Shown: in pieces, positions 45,021 through 52,687 of the stretch
Position numbering within the stretch: the first letter of the stretch is position 1
Layout of the letters: every line of letters begins with the position of its first letter
Assembly (NCBI RefSeq): GCF_025685685.1
Contig: NZ_JAGSYH010000006.1
Location: 285,556 to 349,555, forward strand
Direction: 5' to 3'
From: Acidicapsa dinghuensis
GTDB taxonomy: Bacteria > Acidobacteriota > Terriglobia > Terriglobales > Acidobacteriaceae
DNA length: 64,000 nucleotides
Translations under genes and position numbers: made by a program
Notes under the pieces: model-generated
What the model saw: the letters and a program-made list of their open reading frames with translations, nothing else
Databases searched by the model: none
Told to the model about the DNA's origin: nothing

Positions 45021-45476
45021 AACGACCTCATAGTTGAACCTGAAGCAAGTATGGCGAGTCAGAAGCCGAATTTGCCAGCAATAAACGAATGGAACATCTC
45101 TAGGCGCGTGATTTCATCCCCGCCGGTGCCGCATGGCCCAGCTTAACTCTAAAGCACGTATGGATATTAGAAACTCTTTACAAGCCGAAAACTCAGCATG
45201 GTGCGCTGGACGGCGACCGAGAGCCTCAAGGCTCGGATGGTTTTGGAATGAAGCACGCATGCAGGCACGCGCACCGGAGGGTGTACGTGCTCCTGCATGA
45301 CGGCGTATCCGAAGACGAAAAACCCATAGCGCTTTCGGATTGTTTCTAGAGATCGTCCGAAGAGGTTTCGCGCATGGGAAAAGCCGAGGTGCTTTTTGCT
45401 CCGTGTTGGTTTTTGCCGCTGAACTCAATCCGTGACGGAGACAACGTGAAGGCGACAGGGATGCCTCGATGCACAC
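45021..45476. other. Intergenic region with long imperfect hairpin
   Basis: No gene is accepted here. A minus-strand frame of 120 codons (45114-45476) has no domain, no ribosome-binding site and an Arg/Ala/Ser-rich composition. An imperfect hairpin spans 45258-45299: CATGCAGG pairs with CCTGCATG, and inner CACG and ACC pair with CGTG and GGT. It lacks a U-tract. Confidence 0.5.
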
Positions 45477-45812
45477 TCACCCTTCGACTTTAAGAAAGTC
45501 CAGGGTGTTGAACAATGTGGTGCCACCACATTTGTAGTAGGCAACGCTGGCATTGTCCTTTTCGTACACAAAGGCTTTATCTGATTCAATGTCCTTGCCC
45601 ATTAATACGGCCAGGTGAAGGTAAAGGGTTGCGCCGTCTGGAACCCCATAGTCCCCTGGATCTGCGACCGCGGTTTGAAATGTTAGAAGGTCACCCTTGG
45701 CGTCCGTGAGAATCTGCTTGTGATCATCGGTGACGTATTTGAATTGAATTCTCGCGACGTATCCGGTGGTATCGGCGTAAACGCTAAACTTCCCAACTGT
45801 CTCATTTGCCAC
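45477..45812 (-). CDS. 111-residue toxin-locus protein, copy B
   Basis: 111 residues from a GTG at 45812, chosen because GGAGGT lies five bases upstream and the length then equals that of copy A. About 70% identical to copy A (47068-47403) by hand alignment with no gaps. Nearly invariant blocks: VGKFSVYADTTGYVARIQFK, DPGDYGVPD and SVAYYKCGGTT. Predicted all-beta with one Cys near the C-terminus. No signal peptide. I do not recognise the family; a small beta-sandwich partner of the pore-forming protein is an inference from size, fold type and context. Last gene of the minus-strand locus. Confidence 0.75.
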   Translation of the reverse strand: MANETVGKFSVYADTTGYVARIQFKYVTDDHKQILTDAKGDLLTFQTAVADPGDYGVPDGATLYLHLAVLMGKDIESDKAFVYEKDNASVAYYKCGGTTLFNTLDFLKVEG

Positions 45813-45863
45813 AGCAGACCTCCAATGTCGTGTGTGTCTATGGCCTCCAGGCCGGTGATTTGA

Positions 45864-45944
45864 CTTGAAGCGCAGCAATACGTCCAGCAAACGCTCCAGG
45901 CACTTGGAAGAACGGTAGAAACCAATATCCTGCGAAGATTGCTC
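45864..45944 (-). pseudogene. Decayed fragment of the 575-residue gene
   Basis: Just upstream of copy B, and in its frame, lie codons for IGFYRSSKCLERLLDVL. They match VGFYRSSKYLERLLDAL inside the 575-residue gene (near 47945-48000). The DNA is also alike: CGTCCAGCAAACGCTCCAGG and GAAGAACGGTAGAAACC are shared exactly. It is a remnant of a duplicated copy whose rest has been lost. Confidence 0.8.
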
Positions 45945-45952
45945 TGCGAGCG

Positions 45953-46037
45953 CCCATCCTTTCCGCGTAGTTTGCGGAAAGGATGGGAACCACAAATGCC
46001 CGCATCCCCTACGTCAAATCCGTGCGCGGCACGAACC
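45953..46037 (-). repeat. Palindromic repeat copy at the duplication junction
   Basis: Perfect 14-bp stem CCCATCCTTTCCGC / GCGGAAAGGATGGG (45953-45966, 45974-45987), then GAACCACAAA and CGTGCGCGGCACGAACC (46021-46037). The flanks match copies at 55.8 and 62.1 kb but the stem is of different sequence. It lies between the pore-forming gene and the decayed fragment. Confidence 0.75.
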
Positions 46038-46062
46038 AATGCATCCGCCCGGCACAGAGCCC

Positions 46063-46995
46063 CTATTTCACTGGTTCAGAACTAACCACATTCGCGGCGG
46101 CGAGAGAAGAAGCAAGGTCCGCTTGAGTCGCCTTGGAAGGCCCGGCCCCTGGTTTTCCCGTATAGCTGTCTGTGACATCGATTGTGTAAACCATGAAGTT
46201 CCGCGACTGCTCAGCCGTCATTACGCCTGCAAGCCCGATTGCTCCACGAGTCGGGTCAGACGGGTCGCGCCCATACTGAGAGGAACTGTCGCCGGCAGTT
46301 TTATACTGATTGATCCAATCGCAGATATCCCCGGCATTGGCGGTGTGATTCGACTTCCCGTTCACATCGGCCTTGAAGTTGGCCGCGGACGTTCCGGCCA
46401 AATAGATGTTCGCCGTGAATGGTATTACCAGCTTGTCCTTATTGCAGGTAAGAACTTGCTGATACACCTTCCCGTTCGGAACTGCCAGTTTCGTCGAGCG
46501 GCTTACCGTTTGGGTCTCAGTGACCTGTCTTGAAGAAGTATCTGTCCATGAGTAGCTGTACTCGGTGTTAAATGAGACCTCGACGGTTGTTTCGTTAGCA
46601 CCCGTAGCCGGGACGCCAAGAGTTGTTTTGTTCGTGATCTTAAGACCGGCAGACACCTTGAGACCGTTCGTCGTCGAGTGCGTCAATGACGATTGGTTGG
46701 TGTACTGATAAGTCAGGGTTGTGGTTACATCGCTTTGCAGGCCATTTCGATTGTCAACAATGTTGCTGTCTGCGGAGAACAATCGCGTTGAGAACGTCTT
46801 CTGGCTTTCTTTGAAGATAAGCTCGGTAGCAAGGCTATCCGTTAACTTACCGTACAGTCCGCCATTGTTTCCGGGGCCGTTAGTGAACCATTGTCCATTT
46901 GCAGGGTCAAGGTCCGTGTTGAGCTTGCTTTGCCATGCATCGAAAATAAAAGACATGAGCGTTCTTGCATCCAGATACTGAACTGCCACTTTCAA
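46063..46995 (-). CDS. Aerolysin-type (ETX/MTX2-like) beta-pore-forming protein
   Basis: 310 residues. The centre is a run of alternating Ser/Thr-rich strands typical of the ETX/MTX2 family: TTTLTYQYTNQSSLTHSTT, a candidate membrane hairpin around residues 100-135, then VEVSFNTEYSYSWTDTSS (about 138-155), the T-rich stretch VTETQTVSRSTKL and VPNGKVYQQVLTCNKDKL, and IPFTANIYLAGTS. Family members (epsilon toxin, Mtx2, hydralysin) oligomerise into beta-barrel pores. The N-terminus (VQYLDARTLMSFIFDAWQ) is not a signal peptide, so secretion must be by another route or by lysis. It lies between two paralogous 111-residue genes. Target cells unknown. Confidence 0.8.
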   Translation of the reverse strand: MKVAVQYLDARTLMSFIFDAWQSKLNTDLDPANGQWFTNGPGNNGGLYGKLTDSLATELIFKESQKTFSTRLFSADSNIVDNRNGLQSDVTTTLTYQYTNQSSLTHSTTNGLKVSAGLKITNKTTLGVPATGANETTVEVSFNTEYSYSWTDTSSRQVTETQTVSRSTKLAVPNGKVYQQVLTCNKDKLVIPFTANIYLAGTSAANFKADVNGKSNHTANAGDICDWINQYKTAGDSSSQYGRDPSDPTRGAIGLAGVMTAEQSRNFMVYTIDVTDSYTGKPGAGPSKATQADLASSLAAANVVSSEPVK

Positions 46996-47067
46996 CCTCC
47001 TGTTTTAGGCATGACTCACCTCGTGACGTGAGACCACGTCACGGCTACAGGGGCGCCTTAGGTGCGC

Positions 47068-47403
47068 TTATCCTTCGACTTTGACGAAGTCTAGGTTGTT
47101 GATAAAGGTGGTGCCACCGCATTTGTAGTAGGCAACGCTGGTATTGCCCTTTGAGTACACAAAAGCTTTCTCTGCTTCCATGTCCTTGCCGGCTACTACG
47201 GTTAGGTAGAGGTAAAGGATGGACTGGTCAGGGACTCCGTAGTCACCCGGATCTACGGTCTGGGTTTGGAATGATAAGAAGTCACCCCTGGAGTTCGTGA
47301 GTATCTTCTTGCCGTCATCGTCAATGTACTTGAATTGAATTCTCGCCACATACCCGGTGGTATCGGCGTAAACGCTGAACTTCCCCACATGCTTCATTGG
47401 CAT
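47068..47403 (-). CDS. 111-residue toxin-locus protein, copy A
   Basis: 111 residues, ATG at 47403 with GGAGGT five bases upstream. Paralogue of copy B (45477-45812): same length, about 70% identity, same ribosome-binding site layout. Predicted beta-rich with strands around FSVYADTTGYVARIQFKY and ILYLYLTVVAGK, a DPGDYGVPD turn, and a single Cys in YYKCGGTT. No signal peptide. Unknown family. It lies between the 575-residue gene (163-base gap) and the pore-forming gene (72-base gap). Confidence 0.8.
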   Translation of the reverse strand: MPMKHVGKFSVYADTTGYVARIQFKYIDDDGKKILTNSRGDFLSFQTQTVDPGDYGVPDQSILYLYLTVVAGKDMEAEKAFVYSKGNTSVAYYKCGGTTFINNLDFVKVEG

Positions 47404-47566
47404 ATACGACCTCCGTGTCCTGTGTGATTTAGAGCGACCTCATAATACAGACCAGGGTATGGAAGTCAAGGAAATTTTTGGTCAACGTCGATTTATGAGT
47501 TTTTATCCACTTATGACCGTAAAAAGTGAAGTTCAACGCGAAGTACGAGACTCGTGTCGATCGTGA

Positions 47567-49294
47567 CTATCTACGGTCAGAAGGATCTGGATTCGCGGTG
47601 ATGCCGCTGAAATAGGCCACATCTTCTCCGGGCCGGACATACATCGATTCTCCGACTGAGCCTGCGCGAAGCTGGGCGTTGACACTGCTCGCAAGAGATA
47701 GGATTAGTCTTCCAAGCTCTTGCAGTGTCACGACACCGAACATCTCTCGAACCTCATCCACCGCGAAGGCTTCCAGTTCTCTCTGCAGGGCATCGCCCGT
47801 CAATGTTGCCCCGTCGTCGCCGAATTCGAGCTGCCCTTTGCGCGCAGCAAGAAGCCCGCTGGAGATTCTCGATTTCAGTTCCGGCGTTGCGAGGGACGTT
47901 CCCGGTACTTTTGCTTCCACGTCCGGGATCTTCACCTGAAGCAGCATCAATGCGTCCAGCAAACGCTCCAGGTATTTAGAAGAACGGTAGAAACCTACAC
48001 CCTGTGAAGGTTCCCCGCGATAGTGCTCCAGGTCTTTCAGCAGATCGCCAAGCTGCTCGTTAAACGATTGCAGGCACTGGGATGCAGACAGTTTTGCCAG
48101 TTCCTTAGCCGTATGCTCCTTGATATAGGTGATACGCTCCGCTCCGCCTAGCTGCTTAGCGGCGGTGAGCACAGTCTGGATGGCCTTGACCACATGTAAG
48201 AAAGGACCTTCGCTAAGATAGGCCTCGTTAGCGAAGAACACCGCATCCGTGGCCAGCGTCTTCCGGCGGGCGAGCAACCCGTTCAGTTTTTCCGTATCTT
48301 TGGCGGGATCGAGCTGAGCGGCATGAACCTCGATCTGGCGGGCTTCTTTGAGCCTCTGCACATACAGATAGTTGCTTGTGCGCATGTGCATATCGGGGTA
48401 GCGGTGCTCAAATTCCGCAGCCGCCTCGAGCATGCGCTTCTGTCCTTCAAGCAAATTTCCTTCGCCGATGCGATCCATCCGTTCTTTCACCCAGCCGGCG
48501 ATTGAGGCGGCTGCCTCGCGACGCGCTTTAAATTCCGGCGCGTTGGCCAATGTCTTCAAATCCCCGTCAAGCAACTCCCGGGCGGTCTCGAGAACCGTGA
48601 AGAGAGAAATCTGAACCAGAGCGTCGGCTTCTTCAAACTGTTTCAGGGCTGCCTCGGCCAGCACACTCTTTCCCATCGCGCGGATTTTGTCTGTAACTGT
48701 TTGCGTGTAATTGTCGTAAGCCTCCCACGACATGAAGCGCCGCTGTTTCATTAGCGCGCCCACATCCTGTCCAGCCTCGGCCATTTTGAGCATCGCCTTC
48801 GCAACAGGGCTTGTGAGATCGGGAGAAAGCTGCTGCGGTGGAGCGCTGGCGTACAGGTTCGTATCGAACAGTGTGCCAGGCTGGACACCGAAATCGGCCA
48901 TAATGGCATCGTTAAACATTTCGACAATTTCGAAATCGCAAACCACCTCACCCGTCGCCGGATTCTTCCCGTGCGTTTTGACAGTGATGTCGTAGTCCGA
49001 CTCGAGATTTGTGCTGCCTACCGAATCCCAATCGAAGCCGTAAATCGACCGCAGCTCGTTCATCGTTCCGTCGACAACTTTTTTGCGAAACGCCCAAAGC
49101 TGCCACATGGTTTCGGGATCGGACTTATATTTCTTCTTCAGTTCGAACCAATTATTCCCGAACTCCGCGAATCTCTTGCGGCACTCCTCATCTGTCATAT
49201 GTAGCGCCGGTGCATCGACACTGGCTGCAGTAATAAGTCTCGGCGCGGACTTAGTAGTTCGTTTGGATAATCCCGTCATGTGGGCTTCGCGCAT
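47567..49294 (-). CDS. 575-residue protein with nucleotidyltransferase-like motif
   Basis: 575 residues, ATG 49294 with GGGAGGT seven bases upstream. Near residues 93-102 the sequence GSTNLESDYD gives GS-x5-D-x-D, like the active site of DNA-polymerase-beta-type nucleotidyltransferases; D120/E122 in VVCDFEIVEMF could be the third acidic residue. The GS to D spacing is shorter than usual. The rest is mostly helical (about 160-450, with Ala/Glu/Leu-rich segments) and ends in a variable tail. No signal peptide. First gene of the locus; a decayed partial copy lies at 45864-45944. An effector role is inference; it could also be a structural helical protein. Confidence 0.6.
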   Translation of the reverse strand: MREAHMTGLSKRTTKSAPRLITAASVDAPALHMTDEECRKRFAEFGNNWFELKKKYKSDPETMWQLWAFRKKVVDGTMNELRSIYGFDWDSVGSTNLESDYDITVKTHGKNPATGEVVCDFEIVEMFNDAIMADFGVQPGTLFDTNLYASAPPQQLSPDLTSPVAKAMLKMAEAGQDVGALMKQRRFMSWEAYDNYTQTVTDKIRAMGKSVLAEAALKQFEEADALVQISLFTVLETARELLDGDLKTLANAPEFKARREAAASIAGWVKERMDRIGEGNLLEGQKRMLEAAAEFEHRYPDMHMRTSNYLYVQRLKEARQIEVHAAQLDPAKDTEKLNGLLARRKTLATDAVFFANEAYLSEGPFLHVVKAIQTVLTAAKQLGGAERITYIKEHTAKELAKLSASQCLQSFNEQLGDLLKDLEHYRGEPSQGVGFYRSSKYLERLLDALMLLQVKIPDVEAKVPGTSLATPELKSRISSGLLAARKGQLEFGDDGATLTGDALQRELEAFAVDEVREMFGVVTLQELGRLILSLASSVNAQLRAGSVGESMYVRPGEDVAYFSGITANPDPSDRR

Positions 49295-49498
49295 TCGGGT
49301 AACCTCCCCTTCTACAATCGTTTTCTCCGCAGGTTCTGCGTGGCCCTATGCTTTTCCAGCGTGACGTGTACGTACTCGACGCCATCTTGGATTCGTCTCG
49401 GGCAATATACCCCTCGCCTGCCCTGAATACAAGCGTCTGCAAATGAGCCTCTTGACCTTCTACAGCCACCCATAGGCCTGATCTGGTAATGCTCATGT

Positions 49499-51790
49499 AT
49501 GGGGACGAGCGTGGACAGACCATCTTTGGGTGCAAGTCGGCGAAGGTTCTGGCTTGCCATGGCGGGGTTCGCCCTCGTTCTGGTGCTTGCGCCTTTTTCC
49601 AGGAATGCAGAAAGCCGTCTGGAAACCACCGTTCATATTCGCGGAAGTGAGGCAGAGGCCGTTGACCGCGAGCTTGTGGAGCGTTTCCAGTCACCCTACG
49701 CGCATCGCGTGGTGCTGGTGATTCAAGGATTGCCAGACCCCGATTCTGAGGCTGGCTCCCAGGCCCTCACCGACATTACTCAAGGATTGCGATCTGAGCC
49801 TCAGGTGGCAGGCGTACTCTCGCGTCTCGATTGGCCTGACGATCTTTTCCTTGGAAAAGGCGGCGGCACGTTCGTCATCATCGGCCTCAAACCGCCGGGC
49901 AATGAGGCTGCCAACAGCGACAGCAATGAGTGGATTGAGGCGGTCATTCCAAAACTGCGAGCAAAGGCGAGCCTGCTCACCGCCACGCTTCGCCCGCAAT
50001 TCCCAAATCTAAAGATGGAGTTGACCGGTGAAGCACCACTGAACTCCGACCTGCGCAACGTCAGCTCGGATGATGTGAAAAGGGCTGAAATACGCGCACT
50101 GCCCATCACTCTGTTTCTCTTGGTGTTAGCCTTCGGCAGCGTGGTAGCGGCAACACTGCCCATGGGCATCGGAATTCTGGCAATCGCAACGACCCTCGGC
50201 GCCGCGGCCCTCCTCGCGCTCCATCTTCACCTCTCAATCCTGGTGCAAAACGTAGCCACCATGCTCAGCCTTGGGCTTGGTATTGATTACGCGCTTCTCA
50301 TGACCAGCCGCTATCGTGAAGCGCTGACCGAGGGTCTCGATGCAGGTACCGCTGCTGACCTTGCAGCCTCCCAGGCAGGGCGCACTTTGCTCATTTCCGC
50401 TTCGACGGTGGCCATTGGATTCGCAGTGTTGTTAACAGTTCCCGTCAGTGAATTGCAATCCATCGGAATAGCCGGACTCCTGGTTGCCGCAACAAGCGTA
50501 TTGCTGTGCACCTGCATCATGCCATTCGTTCTGGGGCTTCTTGGATCTCGCGTCAACGCTGGAAATTTGCTGTCTCTTCTTCATCGCGGCAAACAGACAT
50601 CGGAAAAGGTGCGGCCTGCGCCAGATCGGTGGCGGCGATGGAGCATGGCCGTAACAGCTCACCCCAGACTCGCGCTGCTGCTCGCCGGTGCGCCGCTGCT
50701 GATCCTCACACTCCAGGCTCGACACATGCGTTCTGGTCTTCCTCCAGACGACGGCTTACCTCGTGCTGCGGAATCAGTTCAGGGACTGCGCGCGCTGGAG
50801 AAAATGCAGCGCAACGGCATCGTCGAATCGATTCGCGTCGTGTTGCAATTGCCGGCAGGCGTCACTCCGCAGTCAGACACTGGATGGGGCGCTATCTCCA
50901 GGCTGACCACCTATCTGAAGAACGATCCCCGAGCCGCGCAGGTGCTCTCGTTGCCCACTTTGACCGGAATGTCTGAATCAGGAACATCCGTCGACTTCAT
51001 GGACGAAGAAATGCGCAAAAGCTTCCTCAGCGTAGATAGCAGAGAAACCCTGTTGGAAGTGCTGCCCCGATCCGGTGTAAGCCCCACGCAGGAGATGCAG
51101 TGGGTTCGCGAATTGCGCGCAGAAAACACGCAATCCATCACCGGCATATCCGGAGTTAAATTGCAGATCGGCGGCGTGCCCGCGCTCGACGAAGACTACG
51201 ATCAGGTCGTCAAGGACCACCTCCCCAAGGTGATTGGCTGGGTGGTGGTTGGAAGCCTGATCGCTCTCCTCCTTGGATTTCGCTCTCTGATCGCAGCCAT
51301 AAAGGCAGTAGCCCTCAACCTCTTATCCGTCGGGGCGTCTTTCGGAGCACTGGTCCTGGTCTTTCAGGACGGATACGGGAGCAGGATTTTTGGTCTCGCA
51401 AACGGTCTGGGCTCTATCTACCCGACCATTCCGATCCTTTCCTTCGCGATCGTCTTCGGCTTGAGTATGGATTACGAAGTCTTCCTCGTAGCACGCGTGC
51501 TTGAGGAGCGGCGCAGTGGCGTGCCCGAACGCGAAGCCGTCGTTTGTGGCCTCGCCTGCACCGCGCGACTCATCACCAGCGCGGCGGCAATCATGATTGC
51601 CGTCTTTGCAGCATTCACCATGGGAAACTTCGTAATCATCAAGATGCTGGGCTTCACTCTCGCAGTTGCAGTCTTCCTGGATGCAACCATAGTGCGCATG
51701 GTCATCGGCCCGGCACTGTTGCAGCTCGCAGGTGACTGGAACTGGTGGCCACTCGGACTGGCAGGCTCCTCAAAGATTCAGGAACCATAA
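49499..51790 (+). CDS. MMPL/RND-superfamily exporter
   Basis: 763 residues. Twelve-helix RND arrangement: helix 1 (FWLAMAGFALVLVLAPF), a first periplasmic domain, helices 2-6 with LGIDYALLMTSRYREAL, then a second half repeating it with FGLSMDYEVFLVARVLEE. These GxxxDY segments are the proton-relay sites of MmpL-like transporters. Members export lipids, hopanoids or glycolipids. It is divergent from the toxin-like locus, with a 204-base shared upstream region. A functional link to that locus cannot be inferred from position alone. Confidence 0.9.
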   Translation: MGTSVDRPSLGASRRRFWLAMAGFALVLVLAPFSRNAESRLETTVHIRGSEAEAVDRELVERFQSPYAHRVVLVIQGLPDPDSEAGSQALTDITQGLRSEPQVAGVLSRLDWPDDLFLGKGGGTFVIIGLKPPGNEAANSDSNEWIEAVIPKLRAKASLLTATLRPQFPNLKMELTGEAPLNSDLRNVSSDDVKRAEIRALPITLFLLVLAFGSVVAATLPMGIGILAIATTLGAAALLALHLHLSILVQNVATMLSLGLGIDYALLMTSRYREALTEGLDAGTAADLAASQAGRTLLISASTVAIGFAVLLTVPVSELQSIGIAGLLVAATSVLLCTCIMPFVLGLLGSRVNAGNLLSLLHRGKQTSEKVRPAPDRWRRWSMAVTAHPRLALLLAGAPLLILTLQARHMRSGLPPDDGLPRAAESVQGLRALEKMQRNGIVESIRVVLQLPAGVTPQSDTGWGAISRLTTYLKNDPRAAQVLSLPTLTGMSESGTSVDFMDEEMRKSFLSVDSRETLLEVLPRSGVSPTQEMQWVRELRAENTQSITGISGVKLQIGGVPALDEDYDQVVKDHLPKVIGWVVVGSLIALLLGFRSLIAAIKAVALNLLSVGASFGALVLVFQDGYGSRIFGLANGLGSIYPTIPILSFAIVFGLSMDYEVFLVARVLEERRSGVPEREAVVCGLACTARLITSAAAIMIAVFAAFTMGNFVIIKMLGFTLAVAVFLDATIVRMVIGPALLQLAGDWNWWPLGLAGSSKIQEP

Positions 51791-51884
51791 AGTGCGCACT
51801 GAGCTTTTAGAGGCTCCCACTTTCCTGAGAAATAAAGCTGCCTATTCAGAAAAGTATGCGTCATCAAATAACGGCACTAAACAG

Positions 51885-52232
51885 CTAGTGCATCGTCACG
51901 AGTAGTCCCCATACCACCAGAGTGCCGCATGATCCGATCACAATCCAAGGAGCCGCAGGGTCGTTTCTTTGTTTTATTGCGAAGATAATTCCAAGCAGGC
52001 ATAACGGACATCCAAGCCAGGCAAATTGAAGGGAATGATCCAGCGTAAGAGAACCATATGTTGTCAAGTTCTCAAAGAGAACTGCCAGAAGTACGCTAGC
52101 GGTCAGCAGAGACATCGATATCAGATGTCTACGTGAATTTACCTTTTGACGAGCCATCTGTATCCACGCGGGGAGACCACACGCAAGAGTCACTGTGGTA
52201 AGAAAAATATCAAGCGGCAGATCAACCTTCAT
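51885..52232 (-). CDS. Small membrane protein, unknown function
   Basis: 115 residues from ATG 52232; the open frame continues to 52307 but the lead has no helix. Four hydrophobic segments: DIFLTTVTLACGLPAWI, SMLLTASVL-like LLTASVLLAVLF, FAWLGCPLCLLGIIFAI and PWIVIGSCGTLVVWGLLV. No conserved motif recognised. It is convergent with the MMPL gene and adjoins the first repeat cluster of the accessory island. Confidence 0.6.
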   Translation of the reverse strand: MKVDLPLDIFLTTVTLACGLPAWIQMARQKVNSRRHLISMSLLTASVLLAVLFENLTTYGSLTLDHSLQFAWLGCPLCLLGIIFAIKQRNDPAAPWIVIGSCGTLVVWGLLVTMH

Positions 52233-52300
52233 TGGATTAATCCTTCTACTACTTAGGCACATGTACCTCTTGAGGGGTGAACGGGTGACAGATCTGAATC

Positions 52301-52521
52301 CAACCACTGAGGTGCCCCGCGTCTCGGCGGTGGCCCAGATCTAAACTCAAACCACCGAGGGTGCCCCGGGTCTCGCTTCTGAGACCTGGGTTTCAGCGAT
52401 GCCTCGTTCTCTGCGCATGGCGGTCCACCAGGATTCTATTCCTACCGTGCCACAATCTCCGGTTCGGTACTGCCGGTGCCGGGTTCCCCACTCATTCGGC
52501 GCTGGTTGCCGAATGAATGGG
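52301..52521 (+). repeat. Composite palindromic repeat
   Basis: Holds hairpin CCCGGGTCTC / GAGACCTGGG (52365-52390) in an about 170-bp unit that also occurs at 55867-56040 (shared TTCAGCGATGCC, TCTGCGCATGG, ACCAGGA and CTCCGGTTCGGTA). A second hairpin, CCCACTCATTCGGC / GCCGAATGAATGGG (52487-52521, one mismatch), ends in GGGAAACAACC. Confidence 0.7.
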
Positions 52522-52687
52522 AAACAACCTAGCTAGAACCCCCGCCCTGGATAATTGTTTGAAGGTATTTAGTGACTCTTATCGTTGCAAAAGGGAATGA
52601 CACGAAGAGATATTGAATGAGAGTTTGCTATTGACTTTTATTTAAGACATAGGGCAATGTAGATGCCGATCTTCCAAGGAATCGAAG

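Noticed and set aside
45114..45476. 120-codon minus-strand frame after the toxin locus
   Set aside because: No ribosome-binding site, low-complexity composition and no link to known families.
49295..51790. MMPL exporter as the secretion path for the pore-forming protein
   Set aside because: MMPL proteins carry lipids and small molecules; divergent position alone is no evidence of protein export.
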